Below, one piece after another: positions 47,701 through 61,300 of a stretch of DNA of 64,000 nt. Position 1 is the stretch's first letter, and every line of letters begins with the position of its first letter. This DNA comes from Callaeas wilsoni (taxonomy: Eukaryota; Chordata; Aves; Passeriformes; Callaeidae), in assembly GCA_013398955.1 (NCBI GenBank), contig VWPU01010321.1:82634-146633 (forward strand), given 5' to 3'. A model generated the notes under the pieces. That model had not been told where the DNA came from, searched no databases, and saw only the letters and a program-made list of their open reading frames with translations. A program made the translations under genes and the position numbers.

Positions 47701-49217
47701 ATAACTATGCAGCTTTTATTTGTTAAATACACTGTTTCATTCCAAATATATTGTTTATCCTAAAAACTCCCACCAAAACCCCTGTAATTTTGTCAGTTCA
47801 CCGACTTTGACTTTTCAGCATCTCTTTTTGTTACACCCAGCTGTAGCAAGGCAAAATTCTGTAACAGCAAGGCAGATGCAAATTTTGACACCCAGCATTG
47901 TACAGAGGTTAGGACCACGACTAAGAGCACTGTTTCATCAGAGAGTGGCTTAGCATGTGTTTTCTTTAATTTTTTTAAACATGACCCTCCTCATCGAGGT
48001 TTGATACTGTTGAATGTGGCCATTAGGCTGCCTACTGTTTGTTGCAATGCTGTGGGAGTTTCACTCCTAGCAACGTGCACAGGCTCGGTGCAATTAAAAC
48101 TTGCAAACCAGAACTATGCGGATGGGCGCTCTACGCCTCACGTGTTTCATTTCTAGGTCTAGGATGGTCACCGTGGTTTTGTATTGGAGTTTTTTCCTCA
48201 TTCTCAGAAACTTAAATAGCAGACTATACTAAGGGAGTTGTTTCTGCTGTGTGCAATGATTGTCAGCTCTTTGGATTCATGTGCTCATGGCTGCTAGACT
48301 TGATTCCTGTTGTTTCAACAGGAATGAATTTGACAGCAAATTTTCCCTGAAGTTATGGAAATTTATAAACTGTGTTGATTTCATCAGATATTTTCCTGTG
48401 GAAAGAAATTGATAAAAACCATTTATGATCAGACTGGAGAATATGCATTTATGTAGAGAAAGATAGATAAAGGTATTGTTCAATTTTTATTTTTTTAATC
48501 ATCCCAGTTAGAATTAACAGAGTTTGGCTGAGGTAACTACAGCTCTTGCATGTCTGTCCACTACATGCCTCAAAGCATTTGCATGCATCTGAAAAAAAGT
48601 ATTATTCCTGAATTTATTTCACACTTTTAGGCACATGTGTCTGCTACATTGTGCTAATACTACTTGATTTTTTAGAATCATGTTACAGCAGGACATTAAC
48701 AAGTGTACTGAATATGATATTGCAGTTAAATACAATTCCATCTTTAATCTTACTTTAAGTTTAATTTCCTGATTTCTTCAGAAAGATTTGGCCCACTGTA
48801 GTCCTTATGTGCAATGGTTTTGTCATGTGTCTCCATGAGTACTTCCTAAAGCCAGCAGAACACTCACTGACTTGTAATACAGATATGAGTTTATTTAGTA
48901 GCAATACCAATAGTTCTTCTCACAAATCTTTTCCTTGGAATAATAGTAATGTTCAACTTGTAGCAAAGCAATTGGACTTCTCACACAATATAACTTGTCA
49001 AAATCAGTATTTTTGCACTGAAGTGCTGAATTGTAATCTTCCATCTTTCTTAGTACTTTTTGTGTAGTAAAAGTTAATCACTGCTTTGTTTAAACAACAT
49101 ACATCTGAATAATTGCTGCACTACTTACTCAGCTTGTGAGTATTATGACCTCAGCAATGTCTCTTGCTTTCTTTGATTCTTTTCTTTCCTTTTCCTTCTG
49201 AATTTATACAAAAATAG
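44768..49217. other. Long unannotated AT-rich stretch with low-complexity tracts
   Basis: A T-run lies at about 45719-45731, and a CT-rich tract at 47338-47372 ends in TTTTTTTTAACAG, resembling a splice acceptor without a supported exon. A perfect hairpin at 48303-48325 pairs ATTCCTGTTG with CAACAGGAAT around a 3-base loop. No gene was recognised. Confidence 0.5.
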
Positions 49218-49342
49218 CTAAGAACCAAGACCCTGTATCACCAAGTGGAGGCTCCCGCAATTGGAAGCAACCAGACTATGACCCGAAGGAGCTGCCAGTT
49301 TGTGCCCTAAGAGCCAGCCACCACACACCTCCTGCTCTCTGA
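49218..49342 (+). other. Candidate terminal-exon-like island (hypothetical)
   Basis: A long pyrimidine-rich tract (about 49163-49199) is followed by an AAAATAG acceptor at 49211-49217. A GC-rich island then stays open for about 40 codons to a TGA at 49340-49342. The peptide contains PSGGSRNWKQPDYDPKELP, low in hydrophobic residues, like a disordered tail. The jump in GC content is abrupt compared with both flanks. No canonical poly(A) signal follows within about 150 bases; only an AATAAT-like site lies near 49421. I do not recognise the sequence. It could be the last exon of an isoform, a lncRNA exon or chance. Confidence 0.22.
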
Positions 49343-52300
49343 GACAGGGACTGCAGTACTCCACAGACTCACAATGCTGTTGAAGACATGCTGTCATTAT
49401 TTGGCTTTTTGTAAAAAAAATAATTTAGCTCTTGTGCCTATTCATAGAAATTTTCTTGTCACATTTGCAATGTTATTAGGTTCATGTATTCACTGGTAGT
49501 TTAACTGAAGGCTATGGCACTTCACAAGTTTAAGCCTAGCTACTTTTACTTGATCATGTACTTTCGATTCATATTTTCCCAATTTTCTTTTGTCTATGCA
49601 ATTTACATTTGTCTGGGATTTAGTTTTTGTTGATTTGATTTGGTTCTTTTTCCTTTTTCACAGTGCCAGAACTCTGTAGTTGGTGCATTCACCAGTGTCC
49701 TGCTGTCTGTTTGGCATGCCACTACCTATTTGTGTGCTGCTGTGTCTCTGCATCTGGTGCTTCTCCGAGCTTTCCAAATCATTCATTTCTTGCCATTTTG
49801 TGCTGCATTAATATCCTCCATGCTCAGTCTCATTCTTCAGTTCCTGCGTGTTTCTCTGACAGATTACAATATGACCGTTTTAATTTGTCTTTAACTTTTA
49901 GTATAATGATTTCTCCTATCACAGTTATGGTTAGCAGTTCAGGATGCTTCATTTCAAGGCAGAAGTGATGCAGAAGATATGAATACATATTTACCACTAC
50001 TGGTTGGGCACTGAGATAGAGCAGTATCTAATCTTGTTCTTTCATCAAGATTTTACCACTATATCTGCACATCTGCCCCTTTAATACACTTTTCTGCTTC
50101 TTTGCAGTATTTGTTTGGTATATTAACTTCTTGCTCTTTTTTTTTTTTTTGTGTGCAGAAGATGAAGACTGCTGTGATTCACTTTCAGGACTCGACTTGG
50201 CACATTGTCTAAATTTCCACTTGTCCAAAGCATTCAGCTATTAGCATGAAAGCTAAAAGTATTCTCCGATGTGCTTCTGAACCTTCGGTCCCTCTTGCTA
50301 GTCACAAATTACTGCATCTTTCAAGAACTGATAGTTGCATGGGGCAGCTCTCTTCTGCAATGTAGAAGTATCCCAGATGATTGCTTACTTAATGGTAGTT
50401 GTTGAAAAGATATATTTTTATTATCGCCTTAAGGAAAAAAAAAAATGCTTCTGGAATAGTTTTGCTCTTGGGTACTCCTGTTTGGATAGTAACTTGTCTG
50501 GCTGATAACAGAGTATGTGGCAACCCCTATTCATATTATGAACTTACATTGCTACATTTGTTTTCTTTTTCCTTTTATCTAAAGTTATTATTACCAATTG
50601 CTTTTAACACTGTTGATTGGGAATGTCTATTTTTAATGAGTACTGCCTCCTGGTTATGCCTGTGGGTATTTTTACTATGTCTTCAGGAGCTGACTCACTT
50701 TGGCCATTGTGCTAGGAGCAAAACAGCAAAGAAGAGGCCACCAGGACATCACAATACTCGGGCTTTTCTTATAGTTCTCCATATACACTCTCTTGTCTCC
50801 TCAAACACTGTGAAGAAATCCCTAAGTTAACACATCTCTCCTCTCCTTGTGTCTCTTTCTCTCATTAGCTGATTATATTTGAAGACTTCAGTGTCAGCAG
50901 GGCTTGCACCAGATGACAGCTCTTGACAAGCACTCCTGTAGGCACAAGCCACACAAAAGAAGGAGGGAAAAAAGAAGGGAAAAGAAAAAAAAGGACCGAG
51001 AATGAATTGAAGGTCAGATTCCTCTCCCTTTCACAGAACAAATGGGATCAGAGCTAAACAATCATAAGGTACAATTTATGATTGTGGGGTTTTAATTTTC
51101 TAAGAATAGAAAATTCTGTGTTTCAAGAGGTCTCTGTGCAAAGACCTTGATATTTAAACACCGTATTTAAAGAAAAGTAGTATAGAAAAAATATGAATGT
51201 GACGTGTTTTAGAAAGAATGAAACATTATTTTCTGTGCAATTACAAATACGAGTTAGGAGCAAATAATCTGCTGGCTCTATTCATGACTTCCAGTGGCAT
51301 GAATCCACAAAAAACTTAGCATCATGGCTTTAAGTAAGGAAGAACCTGATATTTTAAGGATAAAGGCCAGGAAGGTGACAAAATTAGAGGTCCTCATCTC
51401 TGCTTCTTTGAACTAACATTTAACACTCTCTGTAATTATTATTTACTTGTAATGAGTCAGAAGCTATTAAGACTAAGCAGGAGGCTTATTTCTGCTATGC
51501 ACACTCGTAAAATTATGTTCAATAAAATTGCTTCTACTTTTACAGTTATACAAGCATGAAATCAATGATCAATGATTTTTTAACCTCTCAATACAGTTTT
51601 ATTTTCAATATCACTCTTCCAGCCTAGACTTCCTATTACTTTTCTAATGTGAGTAATGATTCCTTAAGAATAAAATATCATTAGCTGTACATCAATATAA
51701 GTGTAGAAATATTCTGCCAGAGATAAGCATGAATTTTCTATTCAAACTGTTTTTGAAGTTTTCTTTAGTTCATGCCTCTTAACTTCACTCACCTTGAAAA
51801 ACTGAATTATGCAGAATTTCAAGCAGCTATAGGGTGGTGTAAATAAAGCCCAAAAAATCCATTGCAGATGGGGAGGTCATGATGAAAAATCCTGTGGCTT
51901 AGTGAAGTCTCTGAAGTCTGTCTGGATGCCCCAAATTATTGAAGTCTTTGACTGTTGCAGTATAAAAAATCTGGCGCTTCTACCTCTGCTTCTATTTACA
52001 GAGGACAGACTATTTCAACTGGACAGCCACAATTTCATTTCTCTGAGACATATCTGCTTCTTGTGGTATAAACAGACAGCTGAGATGCTATGTGTCTATG
52101 AGGAACTCACTTGGCCACCTGATAAGGGCTTAATTTTAAACCCCTCGTAACACTTTCAAGAGAACCAAGTGAGGAGCTAGGTTCATGAACATTTCGACTT
52201 CTGCTTTTGGCTTTTGTGCAGGTGCAGTGAGTCCTCAAATTACATGGATTAGACACAGCCTCTAACACTTTTTGCAAGGCAACAAGTACCTTGCATTTAG

Positions 52301-55300
52301 ACCTACCTATGGTTGGGATATACTGGATATCCCCCAGGGCATATGGTTTCGAAGATCACTCTACTCAGGGCATACAGAAATGCATGGTACCCCCGTCCAG
52401 CTTGCACAGTTGGGTTCTTCTGTCAGAAGATCTCTGCTGCGACAATGAGAAGTAGCAAAGGCAGGGGCCCAGAAATAATCTACATTTATCCATATCCAAT
52501 CTGAGTCATCAGGTCTTGCAAGCAGCCTTGCAGTAATGACAATTTTAGAGAGGTTCATGGAAGATTGGCTTCAGATGCTACAGTCAAAAAGCCATTTGCC
52601 GCTAATGTTTAGCAAAATAAAGACCTGTAATAACGCCTGAAAGCTAGACAATGTGCCTTGAGAGGAAAGTGGGAAAAGCAAACAGTTTAGTGCCTGAAGC
52701 CCCTGAAGTAAAATTTTTAAAGGAAACTATTCTGAAAGACAAAGTCCAAAGCTGTTTCTTAGAAAGAGAGGAATGACAATATTAATGAAGAGGAGAAAAT
52801 TCTCCAAAATGTATCAATGTAAAATTAAACTTAAAAATAATAACCGTGGCCTTACAAATGTGATCTAGGAAAAAAATAATAATCTTTTGTCCTAAAGGTA
52901 TATTTTGTGATAAATTTACACCAGAGCCCGAGTGGGATAACCAAACCTGCCACTTGAGATCTTGTTGCACAGATCTGAATGCCTCCAGAAACTTCTCTTT
53001 TCCCTGCTTACATCTTATTCCTAGCTGTAGACAATACATGTCTGCTTTGAAGAATTTTAAGCCCCAACCCAAAAGGCCAAACTGACTGTCTAATGCAGCC
53101 TTGTTAAGCTATCAAACTCCAGTCTTTACATATGGGACAGCCTGCCTTATTCTCCTTCTCCTATGGCTATTGTAGATTAACACTTTTCCTTTCATAAAAT
53201 CCCTTTCTCTTGATTAACCCAGCACACCCAAAGCTCTTTAATTACAGACTCCTTCCTTCAAGCTGTGCCTCTTTCTTCTGCTTCCTTGTCCAATTGGACA
53301 TCAAAGTTCTCTGCTTTTCTGGTGCAGGCACTCCCAAAGCTGCAGCTCAGTGTTTCCTGCCCTTGTTCTCACCCTCAATCCCCTTTAGGTTCTCCCTTAG
53401 CTGTGGGCAAACACTGACTCTCCTGTTGGCTGTGGTAGTCATCCAGTCATAGGAGGTCCACATGCTGTGGGTGACACAGATATTCATGGAAGTTGTCACT
53501 GCAGCCAAGATGCAAACCTGCTTATGTGTGCTAAGGTTGCACCTGGGAGAGGACTGGAGAGGTACACGGAGCATAAGGCACAGAAATGACAACTTTACCT
53601 GGATTCGGTCGTTGTATTTTGACTCCTTCCTGCTAGTGGGGAACATTGCAGCTGGACACAGGAATCTCCTCTTTGATTGCCTGGGAATCAGAAGACTTTG
53701 TATGTCTTCCAGGTATAGGTTTCAGTGAGTTCTCTCTCCATGATCTCTTCTTCTCCCTCCCCCTTACCCAATTGTATATGAGAACTAAGATTACAGGTTT
53801 AGACAGACGATTTTTATCTTAAATGAATGGATTTTTTTTAAAAAATCAATTATATTAACCAGTAAATGCAATGCAGAGATGCTGTGAACTATAAACTGTC
53901 ATGTCACGCATAGAAGGAATGTTAACGTTGAACTAAAATTCTGGCTGTGCTCGTAAGCCTCATAAATCACAGCTATAAACAGACCTCAGTGAGTGCCATG
54001 GGGAAACACTCTGCATATTCATAAGGTTCTCGTTTCATGTTTTGCCACTAGAATAAGCCTTGAAACGATAAGCAGTTTGCATCCAGTGAATCAGTGGCAA
54101 GGTAATGGCATTAAACAAAATACTGCAGTGGGATAAACAACTGATATCTGCAGATCATCTATATTGTCCTTGTGTATAAAGTCAAAGCCATTTATTCAAA
54201 TGTCACTTTGATTAACAACATTAGTTGCCCTTGATAAGATGTCATTTTCATGAGTATATCTGGAGGCTAAATATATTATGATATTCAGAAAAGAAGAAAA
54301 CATTTTTTCTTATTTCTTACAGATTTTGTAATTATTATTCATTGCTTCAATGGCATCATAGAAGCAAATGATGCATTATAAAAATAAAATCCTTTCTCTG
54401 AAGTTCTTATAACTTAAAGTCCCCCAAATTATCACTTTAGAAATATTTATTTATGTCTGAAGATTTTTTAAAAAATAAATGGTAAATCTCCTGAAAAAAA
54501 TATTTAGAACAATCACACTAATCATGTTTATAAAGCGGATTTATTCTTTAATTTAGACAGAAAAGCTGAGGGAATTGACACAAAAATTAAATTAACATTT
54601 CATTTCACCATGTCAAAGCATCCTCTTTAGTTGACATTTAATGAGGAAAAATCCATTTACAACACATTTCTTTTAAAATATCTAGGAGAAGGGAACAAAA
54701 CTTTAAAAAAAAGGCAGAGTAATGATGAGGAAACAAATTTTAGCTCAGGTTGAAGAAGCCAAAGGGGGAAACTTCATGTGTGTAAAAGAGAGCATATTTT
54801 GTTTCTATTTTTTGATACAAACAACAGGCAAATCTAATATTCAAGCAGTTAAATGGGAAAAGCAAATACTGATAAGCAGTTTAGCCATATAAAAATTGAA
54901 AGGGAAACAAATGTCAATTGCCTATAGTTCTAAAAAGATTTGCTTGGAGGCAAAAGGCACTTTTGAAGCCATTTCTGATTACACTTTTATTTGCAACATA
55001 GTGATGTGGTTGAATATCTCAGGAGAACTCCTGCACGTTTATTTGAATTCTGCAGTAGGGATCAATTCAACCGTATCAAAGCTGAGTTGAAGTGTATTAA
55101 TGAGTAAGTGTGAGGAAATTTCTATTTTATCACTCCTTGAATTGTAATGCTCTACAGCCACGTAGCGGATAAAGTTCTTCAGGAATATTACTTACCTGCA
55201 TATACTGTTTTATTGCAAAAATTGGTACAAAACCGTATTTTGTTGCTACATTCCTTTTTTTGCATATGGAATACTATTAATTTTATCTCCTTATTTGATG

Positions 55301-58300
55301 GCAGGGTTTCTACTGATGCTTATTTTTGGGAGTTCTGAAGAGCAAACATGTAATGGATGCTGACCCCATCCATTGGGGATGAGGAAATGAGGTCGCCCAC
55401 CTGCCACATCATTCACAGTCTGGGTCTTAACCCCAGTCAGGACTTCAAGTTCAGTCAGCCTGGGTGAACTCGTGCAGTTTTTCACTGAGGGTACAATCTG
55501 AACTGCTGAAAGCTTGCTGCAGACTGAAAAACCTTTACTGCAAGCAAGAAAACAGAAGGTGGCAGGAATTCAACATGAACCTAAGATTTTTAGCTCGTGG
55601 GTTCCCAGCAAAGGTGACTGGGAAGACAAAAATTTTTATTGGTTAATTGAGTACATTTACATTAGTATAATTAAAAGGAAGATCACATTTACTACGGTGC
55701 AAGTCCTGCGAGGAATATTTGAAAACATGCATTTTTACTCGATCCATTTATTCTAACTGGGCCTCCAAGAAGCCTCAGATATGAGGTTCTGCTTCCAAGT
55801 ACACACAAGGAAAAATCAGAAATCCAGACCAATAAACCCAATATGTACATGGATTACTGAAAAATATTAAAATACAGACTTTAACATTCAAAGACGTGCT
55901 GAGTATTGTATCATGTTGTGAATTGCCTAATATGTGTCATGGAAAATTTATTTTGTGTCTTCAAAACTGTTAACTCCCTGTCTCCTTCTATTAAGGTAAA
56001 GGTTCTGAATGTATTATTCTCATTGTGACTCTGATATCAGCATTTTTTTATAATACACTGAGATACAGCATCAGTATTCCTCCTAGCTTCAAAAACTCAC
56101 TGCATGCTATTTTTCTTTGAAAGGTAGAAATCTCCAATACAGAAAGTGCAATAGACAGATTCAAAAGGAAAAAAAAAAAAAGAAGGCAGAAAATGAGCCA
56201 TACTAACTTGGAATAAACCAGCTCAAATAAATAAGCAATGACCCATCATAAAAATGAGTTTGGCATTTGCAACTGGAACAGACTCATGTATGAACTGATG
56301 GACCCTCTCTCATCCATATGGACCCAGATAAGTGAGCAACTAAGGGTCAGAACTTTTAGGGTCCAGCAACCCACCCCGGCACAAATGATGACCTCTTTAA
56401 TGTGTTTAATCTCTTTCCCCCTGCAAGTTTGCTCCATTGGTAAACTGAGATGAGGTTGGTGTGTTTGTCAGAAGTATTGTGCTGGTTGATGTCTGTGAAG
56501 CATTCGTGCCCCTCAGCAATGAGGAGCATGAGCAGTTTCATGAGAACAAATGCCTTTCCTCCAGCTCTCATTCAAGCTACAACAGTAAACCAATTGCATG
56601 ATGTCAGAATAATGGCATGAGGAAAGATTATCTAAGATTAATGTGTGATTGGGGACTAGAGTTGGAGGTTTTGCCATGAATGTGTAAAAAATGTCTAAAG
56701 GAGCTTCCTGTCTTGAAGACCCAGTTGTTTGGAGAGAAAGAAATGCAAAAGACCCCTAGTCTCCCTAGGCACAAAGACAGCCAAAGCAAGGCAGAGTTAA
56801 GGTCAATGACATTCTTTTACCAAATTCTGTACTGCTATTTGACAGAATGTGTTAGAAGCCTTACTCTATTCTTGGATTTAATAGGAAGGTAAATCCAGCA
56901 GACAAGCTCTTCTAAAGAAAAATAATTACATAATTCTGGTTTAAGTCTTCTTTGAGTACAGACTACCAGTAATTCTAATGATATTTCATGGTTTCTTGCC
57001 ACTTGACAGGGATTGCTCTGCTTTTGACGCTCAACCTGGACTTGAACTGTGACTAAAATAAAAATAATTTGTCTTAAACTGCTGTCATTAAAAATAGACC
57101 TAAATCAGTCACGAGAAAAATAACATAATTTTAAAGTATTATAACTGAAAGCTTCAGGCATCCAGGGGAATGAGCACTTTCCCACAACGACACTCTGGTT
57201 TCACACTTCTCGCTGGCAGTAGTTAAAGATCAGAGATTAACATGGACTTTGAATAGAAATGGCAAAATTGACTCAAGCGGAGAAAGGAAGTATACACACT
57301 TTCCTCCTCAAGCTCCATACAGATCTGAAGATGGGATATGTGGCATCCCTGTGTCTCAGCTGCCCCAGTAGCTTGCATATTCCAGCAGGTTTTTTTCAGC
57401 CCAGAAAGAAACAGGAACTATTGACAAATTTTACATGGAAATGTTATTAACTTGTTCTGTGTTGCTTTTTTTAGGGGTTTCTGACTTATTAAAATGTATA
57501 TTCACATTTTTAAGACTGCTAGGCTCTGAGTACTGAGACATGAGAACAGACAGAAACTGTACAATATCAGTTCTAGACAGAATGCAGAAATAATTTGGAA
57601 TGGTTAATATTTTTAATAGAAAATGTGAGAAAAGAAAAAGAAGTCTTTTAAGTCCTAGGTCATAAGAAAGTGATATTATCTTTGAATAATATTTCCTGAT
57701 AATACCAAGTGAGTTGGTGACAATTTAACATGTGCTGCTGTGGTACATGACCAGTTTTGACCTGGCCTGCTAATCTTCTTCAAGATTTATCAGCATTAAA
57801 AATGTGTCTATATTGAACATACCAACACCATAATTAGTAATTATCTTTCAGTCTTCACTTGTGTAGTTTTCCATATTAGTCAGTTCATATCTTTCTCCTT
57901 ACCTCAGTAGTTTGCAATAGGATGATTTCTGAGTACATCACCATACTAAGTAAAACCAAGCAAACATAACAACTGCGAAGACAACAAATTGTGTTAACAT
58001 TTAACTCACATAGAGTACCTAAAGCTCTGATCAAAAAAAGATCAAAAGGTACCCATGCACATTGAAAGTCAATAATCTGTCACAATCAGAATCCCCAATG
58101 TATTATCATTTCCATCAGGTCAGTCTGCTGCAAGACTGTTATAACAGAAAATAGTCCTGAGATTTAATTCACAGAGATTTTAAGATGCAGCCTTAGAACT
58201 CCCTTGGCACTTGCACTGTATTCTCTGCACTTTCCATGTGGCACTATTTTTTGTGTTGTTACACCAAAGTCTTTATAGGGCTCCCAAAAGAATGTTAGCA

Positions 58301-61300
58301 ATGATAAAGCCTTGATTCCAGAATTATCCAGCTTCTTTTCTGATGTAAGGAAGAGGAATGCTTTACAACCAAAGGATTAAAAATGTAAAGCAGCTTTGTG
58401 ATTAGGCTGCTGTAGATGCTGTTCAATAAATCCCTGAGGAGTTAAGGATTTTTTTTTTCATACAAAGTGAATAGCAGATTGTAGAATTGCAATACTATGC
58501 TTTGGGCAATGAGGAGATCAATTAAAGTGGTTAAGACATGCATGGAAAACCAGGTCAATAGATAGAATCAAATGAAATATGAAAATCTGTCATAAGTAAG
58601 AGATTCCAAGGAAGGAAAGTTTTGAATTTTCCTCTTAGTATATACAGATTTATTAAGCATATTAAGCATTGGATGTAGCACTGTTCTCCAAAAGCAACCA
58701 AAGTTTAACATTATTTTCTAATATTATTTTTATTTGAGGCCATTTTGAACATACAAAGGTCTGTACATACATTTGTCTCTCTCTCTTTGTGCATATTATA
58801 AGTGAGAAAAATTTATGGTTTAAAAAGTACCATTAGTAATTTATTTTACAAGACTTACATGCTTTATATGGACAATATAAGTTATCAGTTGAAGAGTTAC
58901 AATACATTCTCCTGCAGGGATCAGAAATATCCATTTAATCATTATTATTCCCTAGGATGATTAGTTGGGGTTTTCCAGATACAAGGAACCAGTCAAGAAG
59001 TTTTCCTGGGCTGGGGGCAGGATGGAAGAAAGGGAGTTACCTACTCCACAGGAAACACCAGAAGGGATTTTTTCTTGAGAATGCAGTATTACTAAGAGAT
59101 GTAAGGGTTTCCAAAGGCATGCTGTTAAACTTTACCTCTTTCATTTCTGGATTGCTGTTATTACTATAGGGCATATGCTAAATCAGAGTTTGAGACATCA
59201 GCTTCTCAAAATTCATGAAACTTGCCTAATAGAATAAATATCCCTTGAGCCTGGAAGGACCTTGGACTGGCTGATGATGACTAGTAGTCATCCATCCTCT
59301 AATGGTCATGACCTGCAATGGAAAAATCTTTGGAGGTGGACATTCCCAAATCCAATTCCTACCTGATTTTGGGCATCACCCCAGAAAGACACAGAACTTT
59401 TAACTCCATTTAATTGGTTGTGGTTTGGAGGTTTTTTTGGTTGGTTTCTTTGATTGATTATTTGTTTGTTGTGTGAGGATTGACTTGCTCAGGCAAAGCT
59501 CTGTAAGTTTTATCAGAGCTAGGTCATTTCAGACTCATCCAGAATCTGGCAGGTTTCATGTTTGTAATATTTTTGCTGGGGTGCTGTGATAGAAAACTAG
59601 AAAATATAGTTAATTTTGTAATCTCAGACAAATCAGCTGTTACTTTAAAATATGACCTTCACTAGCACTTCAATGAAAAATGACAAAGACTCAAAATCTT
59701 TGGGGAAAATAATTTGCTGAGGAACTCCAGTTCCTTCAGAAACTAAAAGAGCTTGTGCATATCTGGTATCTCTTATCTCTTATTCATAAGTCAAGAGCAT
59801 CTTGAATGCTGTTTTGTCTGTTAGGAATTTGCATGGATTTGGAAGATAATATATAGTCAGCAAGCCAAAAGGAATGTATGAGCTATTTCTGATTAACATC
59901 TTCCAGTGCTTAACACTATCTTTCACAATATGGGGAGAAGAGAGGAATGTTTAAATTACATTGCTAAGAAATTATCTAATTTCCATGGACAGATTCCTTT
60001 TCATTGGCCTTAAGGCAAACAGAGCTGACACGTGTTCCTTATTCCACATGGAATTCAAGCACTAACCTTACTGAATCGAAACAAGTTCACTGCATGCAAG
60101 GATATCTTATATGATGTTTTTTCAAAATGAAAATTGCACCAGAAGCAAGGCAATGGCTTAGAAAGAGATGGCTTTGTCTAATTAGAGTCTTGAGTTTGCC
60201 TATCGGAAATAATATATTCCTTAATACTTCTCCATATATAGAATAAAGATTTGTTTTACGTGTTATAAATGTGAAGCTTTTCAGCATATTTGTACCCATT
60301 AATTTGATTTAATTTGAAGATTTTATTGCAGATTTTGCCTTATCTCTGGATGGGAAGCTTAGAAAACCTTTTGTCAGACAACTTCCCAAAAATGCTGGGC
60401 ATTTTTTTACTGCAAGACTGAACCTTCTTGCCAGGAGAACTGACCAGACTGTGAATTACAGTATAAAAGCTGGTTTCACTATCATTTTGCTCTTTTGTTG
60501 CTATAATGGGGAAGCATCTATGGAAATCAGTGAAGAAACTTACATGACATCACCATGGAAGCTTTGCTGGTGACTTCGTGACATGAAGGTGTTAATCCAA
60601 ATTTCCAGGGACAATATGAGGAGGGAAGGCTCAAGAAAAAGGACAAAGAAGAGTGAATGACACGGAATATAAAGATCTCACAGGAGAGAGAGAAGTGCCA
60701 GAAGAAAGAAACATGAAGCAGGAGAAATTAAAATAGATTTCCAGATCATTATGTTAGGAATATAAGTAAGAAGAGGCCTAATAAAATGCATATTTGCTAA
60801 TAATCTATCCAAAAGTGCTCCCTGCAAAAGTTTGGAGACACTGTGTTACAGATACAAAAGGTTTTAATGAGACAGCTGCTTTTCCCCTACATTTAAATTT
60901 TTGATTTTGTAAGCAGGATTTTGTATGCAACTGCCTATTACCTAATAAAACTACTGTTTTAGATACTGAAATTGATGCTTAGCAATTTTTAAGCTTTTTG
61001 GCTAACACATGCATTATTTATATTACAGTATTGCTGAGAGAGCTGTACCAAATTTTACTAGGTGGCAAGCATAAACATAACCATTCATAAAAAAACCCTA
61101 TCATTTATCTAGCCAACACAGGGAAATTGTAGGACACAGAAAATTACAATGTTTTAGTCAGGGAAGACAGACTTAATAGCAGATTGGGGGTAGGATTCAT
61201 CTTTATCTATTTACATGCATGTTTTAAATGACTAATTTGATTTCTCTTTGTAGGTGGTGGAGAGAAGGTACAAATTATCTGATCTATTTTTGAGTATTGT

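Noticed and set aside
50137..50220. Acceptor-like T14-GTGTGCAG with a following exon
   Set aside because: The pyrimidine run is good, but the downstream sequence soon meets stops and no donor is present.
50399..50830. 143-codon hydrophobic plus-strand frame
   Set aside because: T-rich DNA gives hydrophobic translations by chance. There is no recognised domain, conserved start context or splice support.
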